A stretch of DNA of 64,000 bases from Schizochytrium sp. TIO01 (Eukaryota > Sar > Bigyra > Thraustochytrida > Thraustochytriidae): positions 184,001-248,000 of the forward strand of contig SMSO01000035.1 in NCBI GenBank assembly GCA_004764695.1, given 5' to 3'. A program made the position numbers and the translations under genes. The notes below the pieces were generated by a model. That model made no database searches. It was not told where the DNA came from and saw nothing but the letters and a program-made list of their open reading frames with translations. This document shows, piece after piece, positions 22,273 to 31,579 of the stretch (positions are counted from its first letter, which is position 1; every line of letters starts with the position of its first letter).

Positions 22273-23505
22273 TTACTTGGGAAGGCCAGTGGTGGCATCG
22301 ACAAGGCATTTCGCCTCGTCGGTGACCTCGTCAGATCCGGGGCCGACACGGGTGTGGATGATGTACTTGAGGTTACCACGCAGGTTCTTGGTCTCCTCCT
22401 TGACGGGGTGGGCCTCCATGATCTCCTTGGCAGAGAGAGAGGTCTGGCCGCGGACGCAAAAGTCCTCCTGTTCAGCAGAGCTCGGGCCAAAGTCCTCAAG
22501 GAGTGCCTTGAGAACCTTCTCTACATGCTGTTCCTCGAGAAAGATAACTGCGTTAGGGCCGGCGTCGAAAGTGTAGCAGCAGATGGGGCCATCGGTTTCC
22601 TGGTTGTTGATGGCATGCACAAGGCGCGAAACATTGTGAGAGGTGTCAGTCATGTACGCAATAGGCGGGTAGGTATCGAGGCAGGTCGCATGGAACTGGT
22701 TGCTGTCCTTCATGCTCAGCTCAGCGAACGCCTTGAAGTCCTTGGCCTTAACGGCTTCCTCCATAGCCTTCATGCGCTTGGGTACTACGTGTTCCGCGCG
22801 GAACTTAAGCAGCTCACTCGTACGCACAGAGTCAATCATGCCTCCTGTGCTGCTGGTGGTCTTCTTGTGATCAGACACGACACAAATAAGCGCGTGCATG
22901 TTAGGCCAGTGCTCTTCAGGTGCCACTTGGTACGCACGCGAGTCTACTCCATCATCCTGAACTCCCATTTCCCACTTGACATAGCCTCCATACAAACTAC
23001 GGGATGCGCTGCCAGAGCCTGCACGGGCAATCTCCGTGAGCTCACCCTCGTGGGCCTCCTTGACGCGGAAGACGAGAGAGAGAGCCTTGACAAGGCATGC
23101 GTAGCCAGAGGCCGAAGAGGCCAAACCAGCAGCAGTCGGGAAAGAGTTTCGCGAGACCACGTGAATCTTGTAATTTTTCAGGTCAGAGCTTGCCACAAGC
23201 ACATTCCCGCTCTCATCAACAATATCTCCAGCACGTGCACGGATGGCCTCGAAGACGCCTTGCATGCGCTTGTTGGACGCGAGGTCGGCCTCTTCCTTGT
23301 CGTTAAGCCAGACGCGGTCCTGGTCGAAGTCGGGACTGATGGCAACAGAGGTAATAGTCTGCAGATCGTCCTGGTGCAGAGTCACAGAAAGCGAGGAGTT
23401 GATTGGCAAGTTGAGCTTGCTGTCACGCTTGCCCCAGTACTTGATCACAGCGATGTTAGTCGGTGCGCTCGCCGTCGCCACAAAGACGCCATCGTGGCCC
23501 GCCAT
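22273..23505 (-). CDS. MVD: Mevalonate diphosphate decarboxylase
   Basis: This 410-residue enzyme converts mevalonate 5-diphosphate, with ATP, to isopentenyl diphosphate, CO2, ADP and phosphate, the last step of the classical mevalonate pathway. GHMP-kinase-fold landmarks are intact. The N-terminal signature APTNIAVIKYWGKRD covers 14-28. The ATP-binding loop SFPTAAGLASSASG covers 121-134. The motif GSGSASRSLYGG covers 163-174 with the substrate-contacting Arg169. YTFDAGPNAV (311-320) carries the catalytic Asp314, equivalent to Asp302 of the yeast enzyme. The length is close to yeast and human homologues. The start ATG has an AAGATGG context. Codons end visibly more often in G or C than in neighbouring genes, which may reflect high expression. 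Confidence 0.96.
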   Translation of the reverse strand: MAGHDGVFVATASAPTNIAVIKYWGKRDSKLNLPINSSLSVTLHQDDLQTITSVAISPDFDQDRVWLNDKEEADLASNKRMQGVFEAIRARAGDIVDESGNVLVASSDLKNYKIHVVSRNSFPTAAGLASSASGYACLVKALSLVFRVKEAHEGELTEIARAGSGSASRSLYGGYVKWEMGVQDDGVDSRAYQVAPEEHWPNMHALICVVSDHKKTTSSTGGMIDSVRTSELLKFRAEHVVPKRMKAMEEAVKAKDFKAFAELSMKDSNQFHATCLDTYPPIAYMTDTSHNVSRLVHAINNQETDGPICCYTFDAGPNAVIFLEEQHVEKVLKALLEDFGPSSAEQEDFCVRGQTSLSAKEIMEAHPVKEETKNLRGNLKYIIHTRVGPGSDEVTDEAKCLVDATTGLPK

Positions 23506-24364
23506 CTTGGCTCGTTAAGAGTTGAAGGGAAACGACAAAGAGAAAACTGAAACACACGACTGAGAAGGACGGGCACTTGGAGTGGTGCAGAGAGGGAAAG
23601 AGAGCTACGAAAATCGCCGGGCGAGGTCCAGCGAGGTATCAGGCCTTTTCTGCTCTGCGCTCCAAGTCATCGATCGATTCTCACTTTCTGCTTAGTTGTT
23701 GCTAATAGCTAAGTAGTTAGATATACAGACAGATTAAATGAAAGTTTTCGATTTAATATATTTTTATTTTAAAAGAAAAGAAAAGAGAAAGCCATTGGGA
23801 TCTTTGTTTACTTTCTCCAGGTTTCCTTCGTCTGTTTCCTCTGCTCTGCAGGTACTACCTACTTAGGCACCCGTGTGGGAGGATGCACAGAGGCAGCGTC
23901 AGAGAATTGTCCAGGCTATGGTAGCAGCTGCAGTACGTATAAGCGTGCGTACGAGAGAGATCTCGCGGCACACACTCGCCTTATGCTAATCGCTCACGGT
24001 CACGGTGTATCTCGAAAAGTAGAAAATAAAAATAAAAGTGCTTCTGCTCCAAGTTGTGCAAAACTAGTACTTACTAGCTAGATAGGTATCTACTACTTTG
24101 ACTACGAACCGATCGAACCTACCTCCTAATCTCTCGCCTTCAACGAGCCGAGCTTTCAAGATTGCTTTATCAGCAGTAATTAGGCCAATGTTTATAATGA
24201 TTATGTTTGCTTTACTTTTTGTACTACATTTTTTTAAAATTAAAATTTAGAAAATAAAATTTTAAGTTCATCACTTGCAGTGCATTTCTCACAAAATGAC
24301 CCCCAACCTGGTGCTTTGATCAATGTATAAAGGGGTATTGAGGGAGTAGTCGAGGAGGACCCCA
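23506..24364. other. Intergenic region upstream of MVD
   Basis: This contains the MVD promoter and leader. Further out are short GA-, AAAG- and TAGGTA-type strings near 23,760-24,090 (for example ACTAGTACTTACTAGC). GTATAAAGG near 24,325 is a possible TATA element for the tentative gene that follows. Confidence 0.4.
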
Positions 24365-24914
24365 GTGACGCCATCATTGTTCGCGCCATCACTACGTCGC
24401 GCAAGGCAAGAAAACCTTTTCAAGATAGATAGATGGCTTGTGAAATGCAGCTGTTTTGGTACAGCGAAGCAATACGAGGCACTTGAAGAAGGCGACGAAA
24501 CGACAAGGAGTAAGAGACAGCAAGGCTGTCCCTTTCAGCTGCGAGGTAGTGAAAAAAGCAGCGTAAGTCTTGACTAAGATTTCAATCATAGGGTACTATA
24601 GGAGTAATGGTGCACAACAATGGAAAATGAAGTAATTGTACTCTTACAAAAGGCCTTGCCAAATGGAGTCACATTCTCTTTTTTCTATTTTCAAGAAAAA
24701 GCTGGGTTATGCTTTAACTTTCAGGTTGGCTGCGTTAGTTGTCTGCGAAAATATCAATTGTTATTGAAAGTGGCATACTAGAACTGCATCTTGTATCTAG
24801 ATTTACATGTCGCTTTTGCAGCCAGGCTCACGAGGAAAGGATTGGGTTCAGTGGGACAATGACGAGTGCTGCAAGTTATTTGGAGTTTTCATTCCTACTA
24901 GTCAGAAGACTTAA
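24365..24914 (+). CDS. Tentative small two-exon gene of unknown function
   Basis: Exon 1 (24365-24562) starts at an ATG about 40 bp after GTATAAAGG. It encodes 66 residues containing WLVKCSCFGTAKQYEALEEG and ends at a strong GTAAGT donor. The T-rich acceptor CGCTTTTGCAG at 24,811-24,821 opens exon 2 in the same phase. Exon 2 encodes 30 residues, among them GKDWVQWDNDECCKLFGVFI, before a TAA at 24,912. The 96-residue product has several cysteines but no domain I recognise. Another acceptor (TTTAACTTTCAG near 24,724) could add or replace an exon. The support is splice signals, phase and protein-like composition only. Confidence 0.25.
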
Positions 24915-25657
24915 GTTAAACTCTTATAGCTTGGCTTGGGTAAATACTAAAGCCCGAACAATCACTCACTGTTTTTTCCACATAATTACTACGAGGTACA
25001 GTACGTAATTGTACCCATTTTTTTCTCTTCTGCTTATAGGTAGGTTACCTATGGTAGAATAAAAGGGTAGAAACCCACGATGACTTCCTCCATAGCTAGG
25101 ACCTCCTTTTCAAATTTAAAATAAAATTCTGTAAAAATATCAATCAGCAGAAGCTGACCCCTTCAATTGTTCTAAGAAAAAAGTTAGAAACTTATTTTCT
25201 TATTCTACCACACATGTTTCTATGGTCGCCAATCACACATACGTACAGATGATAAGCAGCAATTGAGAACTATGTATACGACAAGATGAACATCTTCAAA
25301 ACGGTCCCTCAGCTTAGTCACAAAGTCAGCAAAGAAAGAACTCACAATTTCGTGAAAGCACCATATGGCACGAATTCCCATGTACCACCAGAGCATCCCA
25401 GTATTAAACACAACTATGCTTCTATCTGGTACCTTTTCTGCTCTCGCAAATTGAAACACACGAGACCTTCTAGGATATTGGGAAAGGAGATAGAGAGAGA
25501 GAATGGAATAAGCAAAAGGGACAACTTGGAGGTATGCCTGATTTGAAATAGTAAAGATTTATAAGCCCGAGCTCAGCTAACTTGTGCAAAATAACAGATA
25601 TAGACAGCTAGCTAGCTAGGTTGAATGTGAAGGTACTGATAAGGAGGAGAAGGTAGT
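24915..25657. other. Intergenic region with an unresolved protein-like minus-strand frame
   Basis: The minus-strand frame at about 25,220-25,560 reads like protein (RSIVVFNTGMLWWYMGI, FADFVTKLRDRFEDVHL). It lacks an ATG, lies close behind the CS-domain gene on the same strand, and could be an internal or terminal exon. A good acceptor (CTAAC, then TTTTTTCTTAG) lies downstream at about 25,170. I could not build a complete gene. Confidence 0.35.
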
Positions 25658-26806
25658 TTAACGGATGAGTTTAGCCCATTGTTGAGAGGGGTCCTCCTTC
25701 TTGAGAATAAGACTCAGGCGAGTGCCTGAGCTACTGAGCTTAGAGCGAGCCCCCTTAATATCATGTGCAAGTTTTGGCAAGTTGAGCGAGAAACGCTCGC
25801 AAATGACGAGACGAACAGAGGAGCTTGTGAATTCAACCTCATGACGAACTTCCTCACTAGGAAGGTCGAGCTTGGATAAGTCCACATAGACAGTAACACT
25901 GGAGGATCCATCAGAAAATGCATAGTCGCGAATGCTGCGATAAGCATTTCCTTGTCCAAGATTTTCCTGGGCCAGGGATTCGTCCTGGAGACGAACGGGG
26001 TCTCCTCCACGGTTAAAGTTCTCCTGTGTTGGGGTCTTGGCGTGTGCGTAATAGTATGAGTTCTCTCCTTTGCGCTGAATGTTTTCCCGAAGGGCACTAT
26101 CGCTGCTGTCTGCAGAATCGATGCTATTGTTAATAACCTGAGCTGCATCATTGGCGGCACTCTTGGAGACCCCACCGGCATCTACAAAGCGTTTAGGAGG
26201 AGCAGTAGGAGTTGGAGTGCTGGGGCTGCCACCGAGGCTTCGAGCTTGCGGAACACTGAAGCCAGCAAGCAGTACAAATCCGAGAGTTGTGCCTACAGCT
26301 GCTGCTGCAGACATAAGATCAGCACACAGTTTCCAACCTTGAGAAAATAGCAAAGCAACCTGCACAGCATGCACGCATGCCAGCGTACCCATGAGGGCGT
26401 TAAGCTTGATGAGGGCTGCGTTCTTAGATCCAGAGTTGTCGTCCTGAGAGAACCAAAGCTCCCAGCTGAGGGCTACGTGCAGAACAGTGGCTGCCAAAGA
26501 CCCCTTGAGCAGAGCACTGCTGGATGCCGAGGCATCTTCCGAAGACTTGTATAAGAGCACGTAGCTGCTGAGAGCTCCAGAGGCGACCTCCATCATAAGA
26601 AGCTGAGAGCTGACTCTCTTTTGCTGCAGAGCATTGACGTCACGTACGACCTCTTTATCGGAGGACTCACCCTTAAGTCCACGAGACCCCAAGGCCAGGC
26701 GCATGCCCGCTGCCACGAACCGCGCTGCTGGCACGAGCACTGCGCAGGCCACCAGCGCTGCGCCCGGCAGGTATGGCCTGTAGCCGCCGCAGACTACTTG
26801 ATCCAT
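25658..26806 (-). CDS. Multi-pass membrane protein with C-terminal CS (p23/CacyBP-like) domain
   Basis: The start is chosen at ATG 26806, which has a near-ideal ACCATGG context. The frame is open further upstream but has no ATG. The 382-residue product has about five hydrophobic helices in its first ~190 residues (PYLPGAALVACAVLVPAARF, SQLLMMEVASGALSSYVLL, LLKGSLAATVLHVALSW, LNALMGTLACVHAVQVALLF, MSAAAAVGTTLGFVLLAGF). A Ser/Ala-rich linker follows with a SYYYAHAK motif. A CS-like domain of about 90 residues ends the protein: RDYAFSDGSSSVTVYVDL, EEVRHEVEFTSSSVRLVI and a final QQWAKLIR. CS domains mediate contacts with Hsp90-type chaperones and other partners. A membrane-tethered CS domain suggests recruitment of a co-chaperone-like function to a membrane; this is inference. 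Confidence 0.6.
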   Translation of the reverse strand: MDQVVCGGYRPYLPGAALVACAVLVPAARFVAAGMRLALGSRGLKGESSDKEVVRDVNALQQKRVSSQLLMMEVASGALSSYVLLYKSSEDASASSSALLKGSLAATVLHVALSWELWFSQDDNSGSKNAALIKLNALMGTLACVHAVQVALLFSQGWKLCADLMSAAAAVGTTLGFVLLAGFSVPQARSLGGSPSTPTPTAPPKRFVDAGGVSKSAANDAAQVINNSIDSADSSDSALRENIQRKGENSYYYAHAKTPTQENFNRGGDPVRLQDESLAQENLGQGNAYRSIRDYAFSDGSSSVTVYVDLSKLDLPSEEVRHEVEFTSSSVRLVICERFSLNLPKLAHDIKGARSKLSSSGTRLSLILKKEDPSQQWAKLIR

Positions 26807-28232
26807 GGTCGGCCACCAAAATTGACTTCTCTTGCGAGATCCCTTAGATCGTTTCGGATTTGCTGATGGGAATTGATGATAGACGACCAACTTCACATAG
26901 CTTTTTGGAGCAAATTGCAATTCACGAATGGAAAATGTAATGCAATGTGATTTGATAGAGTTTAGCTTAGTAGACCCCTAGTGGTCTCAGCGCAACACTT
27001 ACTCTTCCTCCCACGAGATACCCTAGGTAGGTCTCTAGCTATGTACCTTGGTGTAAAGGCACGGGAACGCATCGCGCGGCGAAAAGAGCAACGAGATTGG
27101 TCAAACTATGAGTTGAAATGTTTTGAAGATGAGATGCTGGGATACGTTTTGGCATTTCGCTTGCTTGGAAACAGGCATTTGATATATATAGATAGGGGAG
27201 ATACAAATTTTCCGCCAGTCCGGAAAGATTAAGCTTTCCCAGCAACTCCTTTTGAATGTGCACATGTATCTCTGTTCGGATGGGTCGAAAGTTTATGCGT
27301 ACGCTGTTTCTAGAACTAGATACCTGTCAATCTAAGCTGGTACCAATGACCAGAGATAATTAATGCTCAAAGCTATGTAAATATCAAATATAGTCCGAGT
27401 TTTGTGGGTCAACAGCGCAAAATCAGGATCAAAAAGAAAGGGTATCAATGATCGACACGTTGACAAAGTTTCTTCTGCATTCATGCTGCAAGCTGGATAA
27501 AATGCCTGCATTCCCTGAACAACGCTGATTGCAGGTTCCGAAATAAGAAAAACTCACACTGCCAAGTCTTGTGTAGGACGCATGACATATTCTATACCAC
27601 CTGTGAACACTCTACAATCGCGCTCAGGATGGTCTCTTCATTGTGTTCTTTGAAGCTACAGTCTGCCTGCGATGCTTTCGGACTTCATCGTCTCATCAGC
27701 TCCCTTCGGCTGCCAAATTTTCTGCCCATTCACCACGCTCCCAATCCCTGTTGGCACTGATACTACTAAGCATACAATAGATTAAAATATGCATACTAGT
27801 ATGCGTTTTCGTTTTCAGACACGAATAAAGTACACCACCCAATCCCAGCCACCCCCAAAAATAGAGGCTTAAAAAGAGGTCTATCCTTGACTGGTTTAGA
27901 GCAGGGCACTACAAGCGTCGACCTGAGCGAGGCAGTTCCGCTCGCCAGACCCAGCCTGCCAGCGAGCGAGCAGAAGCGCGCATCGCAGAGGAGAAGCCGG
28001 CGTTGAGGTCGGCCCTCCTGATCCTCCCTTTGCCGCTGCGTCCTTTCCAGGCGTTTTTTCGCCCGCTGAGCAGCTCTACGTCTTCAAGTTTGGCCTTCAC
28101 GCGGCCAACCTTTTATCTGCATCCAGGCCAGACATCGGCAGCGACGCGACCCTGTACAACTGTAGGGTCAACTCGCCCCCGATATCATCCTTTTAGGCTC
28201 TTGAGGATCTTAACAAGACCTTTTTCAAGACT
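26807..28232. other. Divergent intergenic region between the CS-domain and NOL11-like genes
   Basis: About 1.4 kb containing both promoters. The part just before 28,233 is GC- and CpG-rich (27,900-28,150) and is probably the NOL11-like leader. An 83-codon plus-strand frame at 26,981-27,232 is charged but unrecognised. A CCTAGGTAGG element lies near 27,022. Confidence 0.45.
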
Positions 28233-30842
28233 ATGAAGCTCGTGCACCGTGGCGGTTCGTCAAGCGAAGATGGCGCCATTTTGGGCGCCGCTTGGGCTTG
28301 GCGCCCTTCACAGGCAGGTGCCTCGCTCGCTCAGAGCCTTGTTGATGCTGCTGTGGAGGCATGCCGCGTAGGGCGCGTCTCTCGTTCTCACAAGACTTCT
28401 CTCGCTGCATCCAAATCCGAGGCTGCTCTTCGGAAACGCCTTGTAGCAGATCATCTGCAAAGTGGTTCCGACGTGCTCGTGGTTTCCGGCTCACGGGCTG
28501 TCTCAGTATATTCTGCAGATGACTGGGCTTGCCTCAAGTCCTGGTCCAGCCCTGCCGAAGGTCGATCCCTTTCACAGGCTGCTGTCGTAGTGCCTGGAAC
28601 TTCAACGATTGTAGCTGTCGATGAGCGCGATAATGTTGTGATGTGGGACTATTTTCAGGAGGGACTTCAACTGCCCTGTGAAGATACCGAGAACGCCAGC
28701 AGCGGGCAAAACAAGCGTGGATCACGCAAAGGTGCTGGCCAGAAGAGGCGTGTGGTTCGCTTAGCTACATCACCCTCACTTGTTGGTCTCTTTGTAACGG
28801 TGTACAGTGACGGAGAGCTTATTCTGAGGTGCAAGGATGCCGAGCTTGCCGTCTCTCCGGCACCTAAGGACCGTCCTGAGCTTTTGCAAGCAACCGTGGT
28901 TCCGACTGGCGGAAGCTTTTGGGCCGTAGTCTGCACGGAAATCGTACAAGAGGCTGTAGAAGAGGATGGAGAAGAAGATACCAAGTCGAACGGGAAGACC
29001 AAGGGACGAGCAGGCAAGGTAGCTACCAAGAGCGTGCTCAGAGTTCGTGTAGTGGACCTTCACCCACATGGTTTTGGACAAACTCACGTCCAGGTTCTAG
29101 AGACTGGAGAAAGGGTACCAGAGGACGTGCTGGCGGTTTTGCCAAGCACATCATCACGGGTGACTGTCGTGTGGAAAGATGGAGCTTGCGCGTCAGCAAA
29201 TATCACGCGCTCTGCGTATGCTGAGGTTGCCCTCTCGGTGCCGACAAAGGTACCTGGAGGTGACGTGACGTGCTGCGATGCTGTTACCTCTGCGGAAAGC
29301 TCTATCGCTCTTGTGGCTTCAGGCAAGCGCCTCGTGGCTTGGGACGCGTGCCTTGGCGTGGAGCTTGGCGGTACATCGTACAAAAGCAACGTCAACTATG
29401 TGTCCTTCCTTAGCCTCGAGGGGCAAGCTGCTGTAAACGCTTCAAACGCCAATGCTGGATCTTCGACTGATGATGACCAAGCTGCGATGGTTGCTGTGGT
29501 GCTTGAAAACAGCGACGTATACGTAGATTTGATGGGCTCTGCTGCCACCGCCTCAGATGCACCTTTTGCAGCAGCGCTTCGTCCCTCACGCCTCATCGAC
29601 GCTGTTGAGCGCCGCAAGCTTCGTAAGAGACCCCGTGCTGAGTCAATTAACAACAGCAAGAACAGTAACGTCACGATGCTTCACGGCGACTTGACACAGC
29701 TCCTGGAGAGTGCAGAGCCAGTAGACAGTGCCAGTTGGACCAAGGCTCTCACCGCCATTGGTGCTGAAGATGCTAACGAAAGCAGCAGCCGTAAAACCCC
29801 GGCTAGCAAGAAGTCTCGCCGCAAGACACAAGGTGAGAATGGCGATATTAGCAACGACTTGAGTAAACTCGAGGCCCAGCCAGAGGTTGCTGACCTTTCT
29901 GTGGAGTTTGTTCGCGTCAAGGTGGCCTCCTTGGTGGCAGCTAAAGACTGGAGCAAACTCGAGGAGGTTATTCGTAATGGAACTGTATCAGTTTCCACGA
30001 ACCCTGAGGTGATCCCGGCGCTCATCAAAGCAAACAACGTCATGCTCCTGTATCTGTGCATCATGTACGTCAGCGATCTGGGAGAAGGGGATATGGTTAG
30101 CATTCTTCGCTTTGTACTCACAGAGTGCGAAGCAAGCGCACTCGCAGACTTCACGGAGCGCATTAAGCAGGTCATTGAATCCGAGGCAGCCGAGGATAGT
30201 GCCGCGAAAAAGAAGGGTTCAAAGGGAGCGGTATTGAACTTGAAGGGTCTTTCTAAGTACAAGAAGCAGGCCGAACTCCGTCGCCTTGCCAACAAGGAGG
30301 TTCAGATCGCCGAGCGCAGGGCAAGATACCAGCGTATCACAGAATTTTTCAAATTTCTCTCACCAGAACAGCTTGGCGTGCAATTTGTAACCATGGCAGC
30401 CATGTGCAACATCCGCAACGAGGTTTTCTTTGTGCGAGCTGCTCGCAGCCTGCCGCAGTCTTGCCTCTTGTCACTCTTTGAGGGTGCTGCGTCTCTGCTC
30501 GTATACTTCGAAAACATGCCTCTCAATGCTAAGGACTACCTTTTCAACCCCCATGGATACAAGGGCCGCCACGCTATTCTCATTCCCAACGTGAGCTTCC
30601 TCCTCGTGTGGCTCTGCGCTTTGTTGGATGCAGGCCTCCCCGTTATGATCAAGAACACCGCTGCTTCTGAGAAGGTTCGTAAATCTGTCGAGCGCATTGC
30701 AACCATCTCCAAGCACAACGCTACGTTATGTGAACGTCTTAACGCGGTGCGTCAACCGCTGCGTTTCTGCCTCAAGATGAACAAGGATGTCAACCCTTCA
30801 TCTACCATCGGTGACTACGTTGTAGAGACCGTAGAGTTCTAA
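28233..30842 (+). CDS. NOL11: NOL11-like nucleolar protein (t-UTP component of the SSU processome)
   Basis: This is an 869-residue intronless ORF. The N-terminal half looks like a degenerate beta-propeller (DVLVVSGSRAVSVYSADDW, TIVAVDERDNVVMWDY, VTVYSDGELILRC) with a basic, low-complexity insertion. A basic stretch (PASKKSRRKTQ) follows. The C-terminal ~330 residues are helical and end with LLVWLCALLDAGLPVMI and STIGDYVVETVEF. That end resembles the C-terminus of NOL11 (LTWLTLLLDAHF..., YSIEVLELF) as I recall it. NOL11 works with the tUTP/UtpA proteins in pre-rRNA transcription and early 18S processing in the nucleolus. Another propeller-plus-helical Utp protein is the main alternative. Third codon positions are GC-rich, like MVD. 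Confidence 0.55.
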   Translation: MKLVHRGGSSSEDGAILGAAWAWRPSQAGASLAQSLVDAAVEACRVGRVSRSHKTSLAASKSEAALRKRLVADHLQSGSDVLVVSGSRAVSVYSADDWACLKSWSSPAEGRSLSQAAVVVPGTSTIVAVDERDNVVMWDYFQEGLQLPCEDTENASSGQNKRGSRKGAGQKRRVVRLATSPSLVGLFVTVYSDGELILRCKDAELAVSPAPKDRPELLQATVVPTGGSFWAVVCTEIVQEAVEEDGEEDTKSNGKTKGRAGKVATKSVLRVRVVDLHPHGFGQTHVQVLETGERVPEDVLAVLPSTSSRVTVVWKDGACASANITRSAYAEVALSVPTKVPGGDVTCCDAVTSAESSIALVASGKRLVAWDACLGVELGGTSYKSNVNYVSFLSLEGQAAVNASNANAGSSTDDDQAAMVAVVLENSDVYVDLMGSAATASDAPFAAALRPSRLIDAVERRKLRKRPRAESINNSKNSNVTMLHGDLTQLLESAEPVDSASWTKALTAIGAEDANESSSRKTPASKKSRRKTQGENGDISNDLSKLEAQPEVADLSVEFVRVKVASLVAAKDWSKLEEVIRNGTVSVSTNPEVIPALIKANNVMLLYLCIMYVSDLGEGDMVSILRFVLTECEASALADFTERIKQVIESEAAEDSAAKKKGSKGAVLNLKGLSKYKKQAELRRLANKEVQIAERRARYQRITEFFKFLSPEQLGVQFVTMAAMCNIRNEVFFVRAARSLPQSCLLSLFEGAASLLVYFENMPLNAKDYLFNPHGYKGRHAILIPNVSFLLVWLCALLDAGLPVMIKNTAASEKVRKSVERIATISKHNATLCERLNAVRQPLRFCLKMNKDVNPSSTIGDYVVETVEF

Positions 30843-31579
30843 ATGTTTTTTGTCGTCGCATCCTTCGTATATGGCACTACTACTAGTAATAGTAGCAGTA
30901 GTTTCATCCAATATTACAAAACACACCCAAAACATATCAACTTCCCTGACTCAATGTTATCCATGCAATAATTAGGGTCAGCCATATGGGCTGTGTAACG
31001 AGTGAGTGATCTCACTCTAAACACATCCAATCTACCTAACGCAAACTTTTTTTCTTCCCCTGCTCAACTTCACCACCTCAACTTTTCGTAACTCAACCAT
31101 TTAGGAAAACCAGAAATAAAAATTACATTCTTTACTACTTCAAACTGCTTATAGAATTTCTGCAATTTCTGCACGCACATCTTGGAGTTTACGTCGTTGT
31201 AGTCTGTTTGTGCAAGATTCAAGGTGTTCTACTATTTTTTAGAATTGATCTTGTAATAGATTATTTTTGAAGAGAGGTATGCTGTAATAATTGCAGACAA
31301 GAATAGATGCCTGCCTCCAGACTTTAAAGGATAATTTTGCGATTACGCGTAAGGCTTAAGAGAAGAGCTACGAGAAGATAATATACGATCGCAAAGTTTC
31401 ATGTGTTGCAATGGTTCATAATCTCTTCCGTGAACACCACCTACAAACAAATTTGCTTATCTACCTTTTAATACTAGCTAATACAGTTCAGGTATATGTA
31501 ACGTGAAGCTTATCTTTCTTGTGAGCTATTTCATACTCTCCAACTCAAATATAGAGACTTTCAACTCTGGAGGACCGGC
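30843..31579. other. Convergent intergenic region
   Basis: Two genes converge here, so the region should hold both terminators. It is AT-rich, with ACTACTACTAGTAATAGTAGC near 30,880, an imperfect inverted repeat. No gene is seen. Confidence 0.45.

Noticed and set aside
22354-23550. A 398-codon plus-strand frame opposite MVD
   Set aside because: It lies antisense to an unmistakable enzyme gene, has no recognisable motif, and is explained by the GC-ending codons of MVD.
26807-26920. N-terminal extension of the CS-domain protein
   Set aside because: The extension begins at a TTG, while ACCATGG at 26,806 is an ideal start.
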